Assembly (NCBI RefSeq): GCF_013177735.1
Contig: NZ_WOEZ01000305.1
Coordinates: 1-35,798 of the forward strand
Origin: Paraburkholderia elongata
GTDB lineage: Bacteria; Pseudomonadota; Gammaproteobacteria; Burkholderiales; Burkholderiaceae
Direction of reading: 5' to 3'
DNA: 35,798 bases
Position numbers and translations under genes: made by a program. Each line of letters begins with the position of its first letter. Within the stretch, counting starts at the first letter, position 1. Below are positions 7,790-16,743 of this stretch, piece after piece. The notes below the pieces were generated by a model, which was given only the letters and a program-made list of their open reading frames with translations, was not told the DNA's origin and did not search any database.

Positions 7790-9219
7790 GGCGACATCAC
7801 TTTCCTGATGGCCGCATCATTGCCGCCATCACTGCAGTAGCATTCCTCGCCGGCTGCACGACGTTTTCGAAGGACGGCGGCTTCGACACCGTTTCCACCA
7901 CAGCATCGCAGCGGCTTGGAAAAGACGCCGTGGTGGTCAAGACGGACGAAGACCGGAACGCTGTCGCCAAACGCACGCAGGAACTGCTGTCCCGGCCTCT
8001 CGGCATAGACGATGCAATCCAGATCGCGCTGTTGAACAACCGCGGATTGCAGGCCTCGTACAGCGAACTCGGCATCGCCGAAGCGGACCTGGTGCAGGCG
8101 GGACGGCTGCCGAATCCAGGCTTCACATTCAGCCGCACGCACGGCGGCAACGATCTGAGCATCAGCCGAACGTTCACGCTCGGCTTGTTGAACGTGCTGA
8201 CGCTGCCGTTGGCGACACGCATCGAGGGCCGCCGTTTCGAAGAGACCCGGTTGCTCGCGGCGGACGCCATGCTCAAGGTCGCCGCCGACGCGCGACGCGC
8301 CTATATCGGCGCCGTCGCAGCGAAGCAATCCGCCGCCTACGCGGAGCAGGTGAAGGACTCGGCGGAAGCCGGCGCCGAACTCGCGTTGCGCATGCAGCAG
8401 GCCGGCAACTTCAGCAAGCTCGATTACGCGCGTGAGCACGCCTTCTACGCGGAAGCCGTCGCGCAACTGGCGAAAGCGCGGCAGCAGTCCGTATCCGCGC
8501 GGGAAAAACTCACCCGCACGATGGGCCTATGGGGTTCGCAAGCGCAGTACGACCTTCCTGAGCGTCTGCCCGACCTGCCTGCATCGAGGTCCGAGTTGCA
8601 GGACCTCGAGCGCTTCGCGATGCAGAACCGCCTGGACATCCAGGCGGCGAAACTGCAGACGCAGAGTGTTGCAAGCTTATTGGGCCTAAGCCAGGCAACG
8701 CGTTTCATCAATGCGTTGGATGTCGGGTATCAGAACAATTTCACGACCTCCGACGGCCGCGAGCAGGGCTACGAGATCAGCGTCGAGATTCCGATCTTCG
8801 ACTGGGGCGCGTCGAAAGTGGCGCGCGCCGAAGCGATCTATCTGCAGTCGGCGAACCGCGTCGCCGAGACCGCGATCAACGCGCGCTCCGAGGTTCGAGA
8901 ATCGTATTCGGCCTACGTGACCGACTACGACGTTGCGAAGCACTATCGCGACGAAGTCGTGCCGATCCGCAAAACCATTTCGGACGAACTGCTGCTTCGC
9001 TGTAACGGCATGCTCGCGAGCGTGTTCGAACTGCTCGCGGATTCACGCGACCAGATCGGCGCCGTGAACAGCGCTATCGACGCGCTCAAAGACTATTGGC
9101 TCGCAGAGACCGACTTGCAACAGGCAATCGGCGGCCGTTTGCCGCCTCTCGCAATGGCCGCGGCGCCATTCGCATCCATGGCGCTGCAAGCGTCATCCAC
9201 AGATTCTGAAGGTCAATGA
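7786..9219 (+). CDS. TolC-family outer-membrane efflux lipoprotein
   Basis: 477 residues from the ATG overlapping the previous stop. The N terminus is a lipoprotein signal ending in the lipobox LAGC (about residues 20-23). Two outer-membrane-efflux repeats follow, with characteristic wording such as IDDAIQIALLNNRGLQASYSE, VQAGRLPNPGF, YEISVEIPIFDWGASKVARAEA and the YNGML-like segment LLRCNGMLASVFELLADS. It should form a trimeric outer-membrane/periplasmic channel of the CusC/CzcC type. No membrane-fusion protein or RND pump gene is adjacent; instead a multicopper oxidase starts 1 bp after its stop. Family certain; partner unknown. Confidence 0.9.
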   Translation: MRRHHFPDGRIIAAITAVAFLAGCTTFSKDGGFDTVSTTASQRLGKDAVVVKTDEDRNAVAKRTQELLSRPLGIDDAIQIALLNNRGLQASYSELGIAEADLVQAGRLPNPGFTFSRTHGGNDLSISRTFTLGLLNVLTLPLATRIEGRRFEETRLLAADAMLKVAADARRAYIGAVAAKQSAAYAEQVKDSAEAGAELALRMQQAGNFSKLDYAREHAFYAEAVAQLAKARQQSVSAREKLTRTMGLWGSQAQYDLPERLPDLPASRSELQDLERFAMQNRLDIQAAKLQTQSVASLLGLSQATRFINALDVGYQNNFTTSDGREQGYEISVEIPIFDWGASKVARAEAIYLQSANRVAETAINARSEVRESYSAYVTDYDVAKHYRDEVVPIRKTISDELLLRCNGMLASVFELLADSRDQIGAVNSAIDALKDYWLAETDLQQAIGGRLPPLAMAAAPFASMALQASSTDSEGQ

Positions 9220-9220
9220 C

Positions 9221-10513
9221 ATGGTATCTCGTCGAAATTTTCTCAGAGGCTCTGGGGCCGCGCTGTTAGGGGCGGCACTGGTCAGCAAGGCCGGCGCCGC
9301 GTCACTGCCCGAGGCGCCCACGATGGCCACAGCCACGATGCAGGCGCCGCTCGCGCCGCCGAATGGCCGGCCGTATACGCCCGTCGCCACGTTGAACGGC
9401 TGGTCGCTGCCGTGGCGCATGAAGAACGGCTGGAAGGAGTTTCATCTGATTGCCGAGCCGGTGGCGCGCGAACTGGCGCCAGGCATGAGCGCGAACCTGT
9501 GGGGTTATAACGGCCAGGCGCCGGGGCCGACCATCGAGGCGGTTGAAGGCGACAAGGTGCGTATCTTCGTGACCAACAGGTTGCCGGAGCGCACCACGGT
9601 TCACTGGCACGGCATGCTCCTGCCGTGCGGTATGGATGGCGTCGGCGGTCTCACGCAGCCGCACATTCCACCGGGCAAGACCTTTGTCTACGAGTTTCAG
9701 CTGGAGAAACACGGCACGTTCATGTATCACCCACACTCCGACGAGATGGTGCAGATGGCGATGGGAATGATGGGCACCTTCATCGTTCATCCAAAAGACC
9801 CGGGCGTCATGCAGGTCGATCGTGATTTCGTATTCGTCATGTCCGCGTACGACATCGACCCGGGCAGTTTCACGCCGCGCGTGAACGAGATGACCGACTT
9901 CAACATGTGGACGTGGAATGCGCGTGTCTTTCCGGGCATCGATTCGTTGCCGGTGCGCGCCGGCGACCGAGTGCGCATCCGCGTCGGCAATCTCACGATG
10001 ACCAATCACCCGATCCATCTACACGGCTATCACTTCGAAGTGGTGGGTACGGACGGCGGATGGATTCCGCCTTCCGCGCGCTGGCCTGAGGTGACCGCAG
10101 ATGTCGCCGTCGGCCAGATGCGCGCCATCGAGTTCACGGCGAACCGTCCCGGCGACTGGGCGTTTCATTGCCACAAGTCCCATCACACCATGAACGCGAT
10201 GGGGCATCAGGTGCCGAACCTGATCGGCGTGCCGCAGAAAGATCTGGCGAAACGGATTAACAGGCTGGTGCCCGACTACATGGCAATGGGCAGCACGGGT
10301 GGCTCCATGGGCGGGATGGAAATGCCGCTACCCGACAACACGCTGCCCATGATGACCGGTACGGGGCCGTTCGGCGCGCTGGAGATGGGAGGGATGTTCA
10401 CCGTCGTGAAAGTGCGGGAGGGACTGGGGCGCAACGACTATCGGGATCCGGGGTGGTTCAGGCATCCCAAGGGGACGGTGGCCTATGAGTACACGGGGGA
10501 GATGCCAGATTGA
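9221..10513 (+). CDS. Tat-exported two-domain multicopper oxidase
   Basis: 430 residues with a GAAGGT ribosome site in the tail of the preceding gene. A twin-arginine signal (SRRNFLRG) opens the protein. All four copper motifs are present: HWHG (128-131), HPH (170-172), HPIHLHG (263-269) and HCHKSHHTMNAM (316-327), giving eight T2/T3 histidines and T1 ligands H263, C317, H322 and M327. Only about 90 residues separate motifs 2 and 3, too few for the middle domain of CopA/CueO, so this reads as a two-domain oxidase with the T1 copper in the second domain. The C-terminal 100 residues are Met/Gly-rich (GGSMGGMEM). Likely periplasmic Cu(I) oxidation. Confidence 0.9.
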   Translation: MVSRRNFLRGSGAALLGAALVSKAGAASLPEAPTMATATMQAPLAPPNGRPYTPVATLNGWSLPWRMKNGWKEFHLIAEPVARELAPGMSANLWGYNGQAPGPTIEAVEGDKVRIFVTNRLPERTTVHWHGMLLPCGMDGVGGLTQPHIPPGKTFVYEFQLEKHGTFMYHPHSDEMVQMAMGMMGTFIVHPKDPGVMQVDRDFVFVMSAYDIDPGSFTPRVNEMTDFNMWTWNARVFPGIDSLPVRAGDRVRIRVGNLTMTNHPIHLHGYHFEVVGTDGGWIPPSARWPEVTADVAVGQMRAIEFTANRPGDWAFHCHKSHHTMNAMGHQVPNLIGVPQKDLAKRINRLVPDYMAMGSTGGSMGGMEMPLPDNTLPMMTGTGPFGALEMGGMFTVVKVREGLGRNDYRDPGWFRHPKGTVAYEYTGEMPD

Positions 10514-10695
10514 ACTGGCGGGGAGGCCTGTCTATCCAGGGAAAACCATACCGGTGTTTTGTACGCTAGCTCACCAAGACGAGTCAAACTTTATGTAACG
10601 AAACATTTCGAAATGTTATGCTGGGCCGTCCCTTCCTTCGCGGCAAACAAGGTGCGTGCCATTTCAAAGAATACCTAATTAATTAGGAGTCGGGC
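10514..10695. other. AT-richer intergenic segment upstream of glycosyltransferase-like gene
   Basis: This stretch separates the copper block from the next gene and is clearly richer in A and T than its surroundings. It contains the 16-bp palindrome listed separately, and AATTAGGAGT, which provides the ribosome site for the next gene. No coding potential was seen. Confidence 0.5.
10602..10617. promoter_or_regulatory. 16-bp perfect palindrome AACATTTCGAAATGTT
   Basis: The sequence is its own reverse complement with no spacer and lies about 80 bp before the start of the fucosyltransferase-like gene. Its position in an AT-rich promoter-like region fits an operator for a dimeric regulator. No named regulator's consensus was recognised. 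Confidence 0.45.
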
Positions 10696-11664
10696 ATGTT
10701 AAGAAAGGTGGTCGATCGGGCGAAACAAATCCGGCGCAGTGAGGGGTTCAAGCATTCCGTGGCCATGCCGCGCCGGATTTCACTTCATGCGACACAGCGT
10801 TTGAACAGGGGAATTTTTTCCATCGAGATTCAGGAGAACTCCGGATTTTTCTCCGTGATGCAGATGGTCCTGTTTATTCTGATGTATTGCGAGGAGAAAT
10901 GCCTCACCCCGTGCATTAGCGCGCGCGGTGGGCTGTATGGCGACGCCGAAGGAAAGCTGGACTGGTTCTCGGCTTTCTTTGAGTCCGTGCACGCCACCTC
11001 GAGCGTCGTGATCACCCATAAGGTGAGAACGTCGACAGTTCGCGACCTGGTCCAACTGGGCTTTCGTCAGCGCTATGAATCCCGGCTTCAGCTCAGAAGC
11101 GCAAGCGAACTCTTCTTCTCGCACTATCGGCCGTCCGCGCATATCTACGAAGAAGTCGACTCCATCTGCCAGCAGCTCGGGATTGGCACGTCGACCCTTG
11201 GTGCGCATTTCAGAGGTACCGACAAGTCGCTGGAAGCGCTCCCGGTATCATGGGGAAGTTTTTGCCGGCAGGTGGAATCCACGCTCGCGGAAAACCCGCA
11301 GCTCACCAATATTTTCGTTTCGAGCGACGAACAGGCGTTTATCGATTTTTTTCTCGTCTGGCCATTTAGTAAGCCGGTCAGGGTAGCACCGGCAAAACTC
11401 CTCGCGTGTGGCAGCACGCCCGTTCACTTCAGCGGCTACCCGGGATTCGAAATTGGCCGCGAAGCGCTGGTTTCCAGCCTGCTTCTGGCCAATTGCGGTG
11501 TCCTCGTGAAGACGCCGTCCTATCTGTCCGCATGGTCGAAGATATTCAATCCCTCCCTTCCAGTGAAACTCGTCTCGCCTCCGCGCCCGGACGCATTCTG
11601 GTTTCCCGATAGCCAGATCTGGCGCGAACAGGCTGCGCTCGATAAGGCGGTTCAAGCGGCATAA
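10696..11664 (+). CDS. Putative fucosyltransferase-like glycosyltransferase (NodZ/FUT8-like)
   Basis: 322 residues, start supported by AGGAG seven bases upstream. No signal peptide, so cytosolic. In the second half the motif HFRGTDK resembles the HxRxTDK donor-site motif of alpha-1,6-fucosyltransferases (NodZ, FUT8). It is followed by NIFVSSDEQAFIDFF and LLLANCGVLVKTPSYLSAWSKIF, which match in order the later GDP-fucose motifs of that superfamily. It is a single gene between the copper and potassium blocks, with its own ribosome site and a hairpin just after the stop. A role in decorating a surface glycan is an inference. Family is moderately supported; specificity unknown. Confidence 0.55.
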   Translation: MLRKVVDRAKQIRRSEGFKHSVAMPRRISLHATQRLNRGIFSIEIQENSGFFSVMQMVLFILMYCEEKCLTPCISARGGLYGDAEGKLDWFSAFFESVHATSSVVITHKVRTSTVRDLVQLGFRQRYESRLQLRSASELFFSHYRPSAHIYEEVDSICQQLGIGTSTLGAHFRGTDKSLEALPVSWGSFCRQVESTLAENPQLTNIFVSSDEQAFIDFFLVWPFSKPVRVAPAKLLACGSTPVHFSGYPGFEIGREALVSSLLLANCGVLVKTPSYLSAWSKIFNPSLPVKLVSPPRPDAFWFPDSQIWREQAALDKAVQAA

Positions 11665-11667
11665 GCT

Positions 11668-11685
11668 GCTTGCTTAAGAGCAAGC
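11668..11685 (+). terminator. Hairpin after glycosyltransferase-like gene
   Basis: GCTTGCT-TAAG-AGCAAGC is a perfect 7 bp stem with a 4-base loop, beginning 3 bases after the stop codon and followed by CATTTTC. It is a reasonable terminator, although the T tract is short. Confidence 0.5.
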
Positions 11686-11696
11686 CATTTTCAAAC

Positions 11697-11759
11697 GGCA
11701 GTACGAACTGCCTGAAAGTCTCCCGGCAAGACCGTTCCGCTGCGTTAGCGCGGCGGTCT
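11697..11759 (+). other. Two further hairpins in the kdp leader region
   Basis: GGCAGT-ACGA-ACTGCC (11697-11712) is a perfect 6 bp stem. A second hairpin pairs AGACCG (11729-11734) with CGGTCT (11754-11759), extended inward by CCGC/GCGG across a 2-base bulge. They precede an AT-richer stretch (about 11775-11840) where the kdp promoter and a KdpE site would be expected. No known riboswitch class was recognised. Confidence 0.4.
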
Positions 11760-11868
11760 CTCGCATCGTGTCCCTCGTTTTTACGAAACTCCGCGAAGTA
11801 TTAACACGGCGTTTACGCGGGTTTTCATAAATTTCACGGTGCAGGAGTCCCTTGTGGGAGACCAGACC

Positions 11869-11973
11869 ATGGATCTGCTTTACCTCATCGCAATCATTGC
11901 GTTCAGCGGTCTCGTCGCGGCCTTCGTGATTGGCTGCGACAAGCTTCGCCGCGCGCCCGGAGGCCGTCCATGA
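11869..11973 (+). CDS. 34-aa single-pass membrane protein upstream of kdpF
   Basis: Starts at the ATG with GGAG eight bases upstream and reads MDLLYLIAIIAFSGLVAAFV, then IGCDKLRRAPGGRP. One hydrophobic helix (about residues 3-22) is followed by Gly-Cys-Asp and a basic tail, so the N-out/C-in orientation is likely. Its stop overlaps the kdpF start (ATGA at 11970-11973). Similar short membrane peptides with a C-terminal C-D-x-L occur before kdpF in other proteobacteria, as I recall. Function is unknown; the position suggests an extra small subunit or a coupling peptide for KdpFABC. Confidence 0.7.
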   Translation: MDLLYLIAIIAFSGLVAAFVIGCDKLRRAPGGRP

Positions 11974-12065
11974 CGACCTGGATGACCTGGCTCGCGGCGG
12001 CCTCGACGCTGATTCTGTTCGCTTACCTCGTGTATGCCTTGCTGCGCGCGGAGGCACTCGAATGA
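11970..12065 (+). CDS. kdpF: KdpF, small subunit of the K+-transporting ATPase
   Basis: 31 residues starting MTTWMTWLAAASTLILFAYL and ending RAEALE, with one membrane helix. This is the usual size and pattern of KdpF, which stabilises the KdpABC complex in the inner membrane. GGAGG lies six bases before the ATG, inside the preceding small ORF. The stop overlaps the kdpA start (ATGA at 12062-12065). It is too short for automatic detection, but its position and composition make it secure. Confidence 0.85.
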   Translation: MTTWMTWLAAASTLILFAYLVYALLRAEALE

Positions 12066-13870
12066 ACTTCGATAACCTGTTTCAGCCCGGCCTTTACATC
12101 GTCGTGCTGATCGCGCTCGCTATACCGCTCAGCCGCTACATGACCGGCGTGGTGGACGGTTCTTCGGTCGTCGTGCGCCGGATAGGGCGGCCGATCGAAT
12201 CCGCGCTCTACAAGCTCGCCGGGGTCGACCCCAACGCCGAAATGTCATGGAAGCACTATGCGCTGGCCGTGCTGGTGTTCAATACGCTCGGTGTGCTCGC
12301 GGTGTATGGATTTCTGCGTTTGCAACAATGGCTGCCCGCGAACCCCCAAGGCTTCGGACCGATGACGCCCGACGCCGCCTTCAACACGGCAATCAGCTTC
12401 GTGACCAACACGAACTGGCAGGACTATACGCCGGAATCGACCGTCAGCTATCTGACGCAGATGGCCGCGCTGACGGTGCAGAACTTCTTTTCGGCCGCCA
12501 CCGGCATTGCTGTCGTTGTCGCGCTGATCCGCGGTTTCGCACGCCATACGGCGGCGACGATCGGCAATTTCTGGGTCGATCTGACGCGTATCACGCTGTA
12601 TATCCTCGCGCCGCTCGCGACGGTCATCGCGCTCGTCCTGATCGGCCAAGGCGTGATTCAGAACTTCAAGTCGTACGAAGACGTGTCGACGCTGCAGGTG
12701 ACGACGTATCAAACGCCGAAGACCGACGCCCAGGGCAACCCCGTCAAGGACGCCAAGGGCAATCCGGTGATGGTGGACAACAAGGCCGACAAGCAGACCA
12801 TCGCCATGGGGCCGGTCGCGTCACAGGAAGCGATCAAGATGCTCGGTACCAACGGCGGTGGTTTTTTCAACGCCAATTCCGCGCATCCGTACGAGAACCC
12901 GACGCCGTTCGCCAACTTCGTTCAGATGATAGCGATGCTCGTTATCCCGGCTGCGTTGTGCCTGGTGTTCGGCCGAATGGTGGGCGACCAGCGCCAGGGC
13001 TATGCGGTGCTTGCCGCAATGACGATCGCTTTCGCGGTCGCCTGCTGGGGCGAGATTTCGTCTGAACAAAACGGTAATCCGCTGTATGCGTCGCTGCATG
13101 TCGATCAAACGGCGTCGGCCACGCAAACGGGCGGCAACATGGAAGGCAAGGAAACCCGCTTCGGCATCGCGCAGTCCGGCATCTTCACCGTGGCCACCAC
13201 CGCCGCATCGTGTGGCGCCGTTGTCAACGCGCACGATTCGCTGACGCCGATGGGCGGCTTTGTTCCGCTCCTGCTGATCGAACTCGGCGAGGTGATCTTT
13301 GGCGGCGTCGGCTCGGGTCTGTACGGCATGCTCGTGTTCGCCTTGCTTGCGGTGTTCGTGGCCGGCCTGATGATTGGGCGAACGCCGGAATACATCGGCA
13401 AGAAGATCGAGTCGTACGAGATGAAGATGGTGTCGATTGCCGTGCTGCTCACGCCGCTGCTCGTCCTGGTCGGTGCGTCGATCGCCGTGCTGACGGCGGC
13501 CGGCGTGGCGGGCATCGCCAATCCCGGCCCGCACGGATTCTCCGAGATCCTCTACGCGTACAGTTCGGCCGCCAATAACAACGGCAGCGCTTTCGCGGGC
13601 CTCTCGGTCAATACGCCGTTCTACAACGGAACGCTGGCCGTCGTCATGTGGTTCGGCCGCTTCGGTTCGATTGTGCCGGTGCTGGCGATCGCCGGGTCGC
13701 TGGCCGCAAAGAAACGCATCTCCGCTACCGCCGGCACGCTGCCGACGCACGGCCCACTGTTCGTCGTGTTGTTGCTCGGCACGGTGGTGCTGGTCGGCGC
13801 ACTGACGTACGTGCCGGCGCTGGCGCTCGGCCCTGTTGTTGAACATCTGATCATGGTCGCGGGACATTGA
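12062..13870 (+). CDS. kdpA: KdpA, K+-translocating subunit of the Kdp ATPase
   Basis: 602 residues; the start MNFDNLFQPGLYIVV has GGAGG seven bases upstream. It belongs to the channel-like potassium transporter superfamily. All four pore-loop regions are visible: TNTNWQ, GTNGGGFFNANSAHP, NAHDSLTPMGG and SAANNNGSAFAG. It selects and translocates K+ at high affinity in the inner membrane. The protein is longer than E. coli KdpA (557), largely through a hydrophilic insert at about residues 214-245 containing two DA-x-GNPV units just before QTIAMGPVASQEAIK. Translationally coupled to kdpF, with kdpB following after 13 bp. Confidence 0.97.
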   Translation: MNFDNLFQPGLYIVVLIALAIPLSRYMTGVVDGSSVVVRRIGRPIESALYKLAGVDPNAEMSWKHYALAVLVFNTLGVLAVYGFLRLQQWLPANPQGFGPMTPDAAFNTAISFVTNTNWQDYTPESTVSYLTQMAALTVQNFFSAATGIAVVVALIRGFARHTAATIGNFWVDLTRITLYILAPLATVIALVLIGQGVIQNFKSYEDVSTLQVTTYQTPKTDAQGNPVKDAKGNPVMVDNKADKQTIAMGPVASQEAIKMLGTNGGGFFNANSAHPYENPTPFANFVQMIAMLVIPAALCLVFGRMVGDQRQGYAVLAAMTIAFAVACWGEISSEQNGNPLYASLHVDQTASATQTGGNMEGKETRFGIAQSGIFTVATTAASCGAVVNAHDSLTPMGGFVPLLLIELGEVIFGGVGSGLYGMLVFALLAVFVAGLMIGRTPEYIGKKIESYEMKMVSIAVLLTPLLVLVGASIAVLTAAGVAGIANPGPHGFSEILYAYSSAANNNGSAFAGLSVNTPFYNGTLAVVMWFGRFGSIVPVLAIAGSLAAKKRISATAGTLPTHGPLFVVLLLGTVVLVGALTYVPALALGPVVEHLIMVAGH

Positions 13871-13883
13871 TTGAGAGGACAGC

Positions 13884-16019
<2,136 letters not shown>

Positions 16020-16037
16020 CCCAATAGAGTGAACATC

Positions 16038-16619
16038 ATGAAAACGCTGCTTCGTCCGCTCATTGTCCTGTTCATCCTGATGACCCTGATCACCGGGGTG
16101 ATCTATCCGATCGTTGTGACCGCAATCGGTCATGCCGCCTTCGGGCGCCAAGCGAACGGCAGTCTGCTCGAGCGGAACGGCAAGGCCGCCGGCTCCGCGC
16201 TGATCGGCCAGCAGTTCGATGCGCCGTACTATTTCTGGGGGCGCCTGTCGGCCACCACGCCCCAGCCCTACAACGCGCAGAACTCGGGAGGTTCGAACCT
16301 CGGCCCGACCAACCCCGCGCTTGCCGACGAAATCAAAGGCCGTCTCGATGCCTTGAAGGCAGCGGGTAACGACATGTCGAAGCCGGTGCCGGTGGATCTG
16401 GTGACGTCGTCGGGCAGCGGGCTCGATCCGGAGATCAGTCCTGCGGCTGCCGCCTATCAGGCGGAGCGCGTGGCGAAGGCCCGCGGCCTGCCGGTCGATC
16501 AGGTGAACAATCTTGTTGCGCGCAATACGTCGGGGCGGCAGTTCGGCATTTTCGGCGAGGCACGCGTGAACGTGCTGAAGCTCAACCTGGCTTTGGACGA
16601 TCTCAAGCCGATGCATTGA
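16038..16619 (+). CDS. kdpC: KdpC, accessory subunit of the Kdp ATPase
   Basis: 193 residues from the ATG read as MKTLLRPLIVLFILMTLITG; a GTG three codons earlier is possible. One N-terminal membrane helix is followed by a periplasmic domain with the family signatures YFWGRLSATTPQPYNAQNSGGSNLGPTNP, split by a short link, and SGSGLDPEISPAAA. ARVNVLKLNLAL closes the protein. It stabilises the KdpFABC complex. The gene begins 18 bp after kdpB and ends the ATPase set; a hairpin lies 30 bp further on, before the regulator gene. Confidence 0.96.
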   Translation: MKTLLRPLIVLFILMTLITGVIYPIVVTAIGHAAFGRQANGSLLERNGKAAGSALIGQQFDAPYYFWGRLSATTPQPYNAQNSGGSNLGPTNPALADEIKGRLDALKAAGNDMSKPVPVDLVTSSGSGLDPEISPAAAAYQAERVAKARGLPVDQVNNLVARNTSGRQFGIFGEARVNVLKLNLALDDLKPMH

Positions 16620-16649
16620 GCCCGTTGCTTGACTGCCGTTGCTTTGCCG

Positions 16650-16667
16650 GCGCGCATTGAAGCGCGC
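16650..16667 (+). terminator. Hairpin in the kdpC-kdpE gap
   Basis: GCGCGC-ATTGAA-GCGCGC forms a 6 bp all-GC stem with a 6-base loop, 30 bp after the kdpC stop. No T run follows, so it could be an attenuator or a processing or stability element rather than a full terminator. It lies where kdpD is found in the standard kdpFABCDE order. Confidence 0.4.
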
Positions 16668-16743
16668 TTGTCCAATAATCTATGGAGACCCCGCCTGGAC
16701 GTTGGCCGCGACCTTAACGGGGTGCTGTCGACGTGGCACATTC

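Noticed and set aside
11775..11840. A specific KdpE binding site upstream of kdp
   Set aside because: The stretch is AT-richer and plausibly placed, but no sequence matches the known E. coli site well enough to name.
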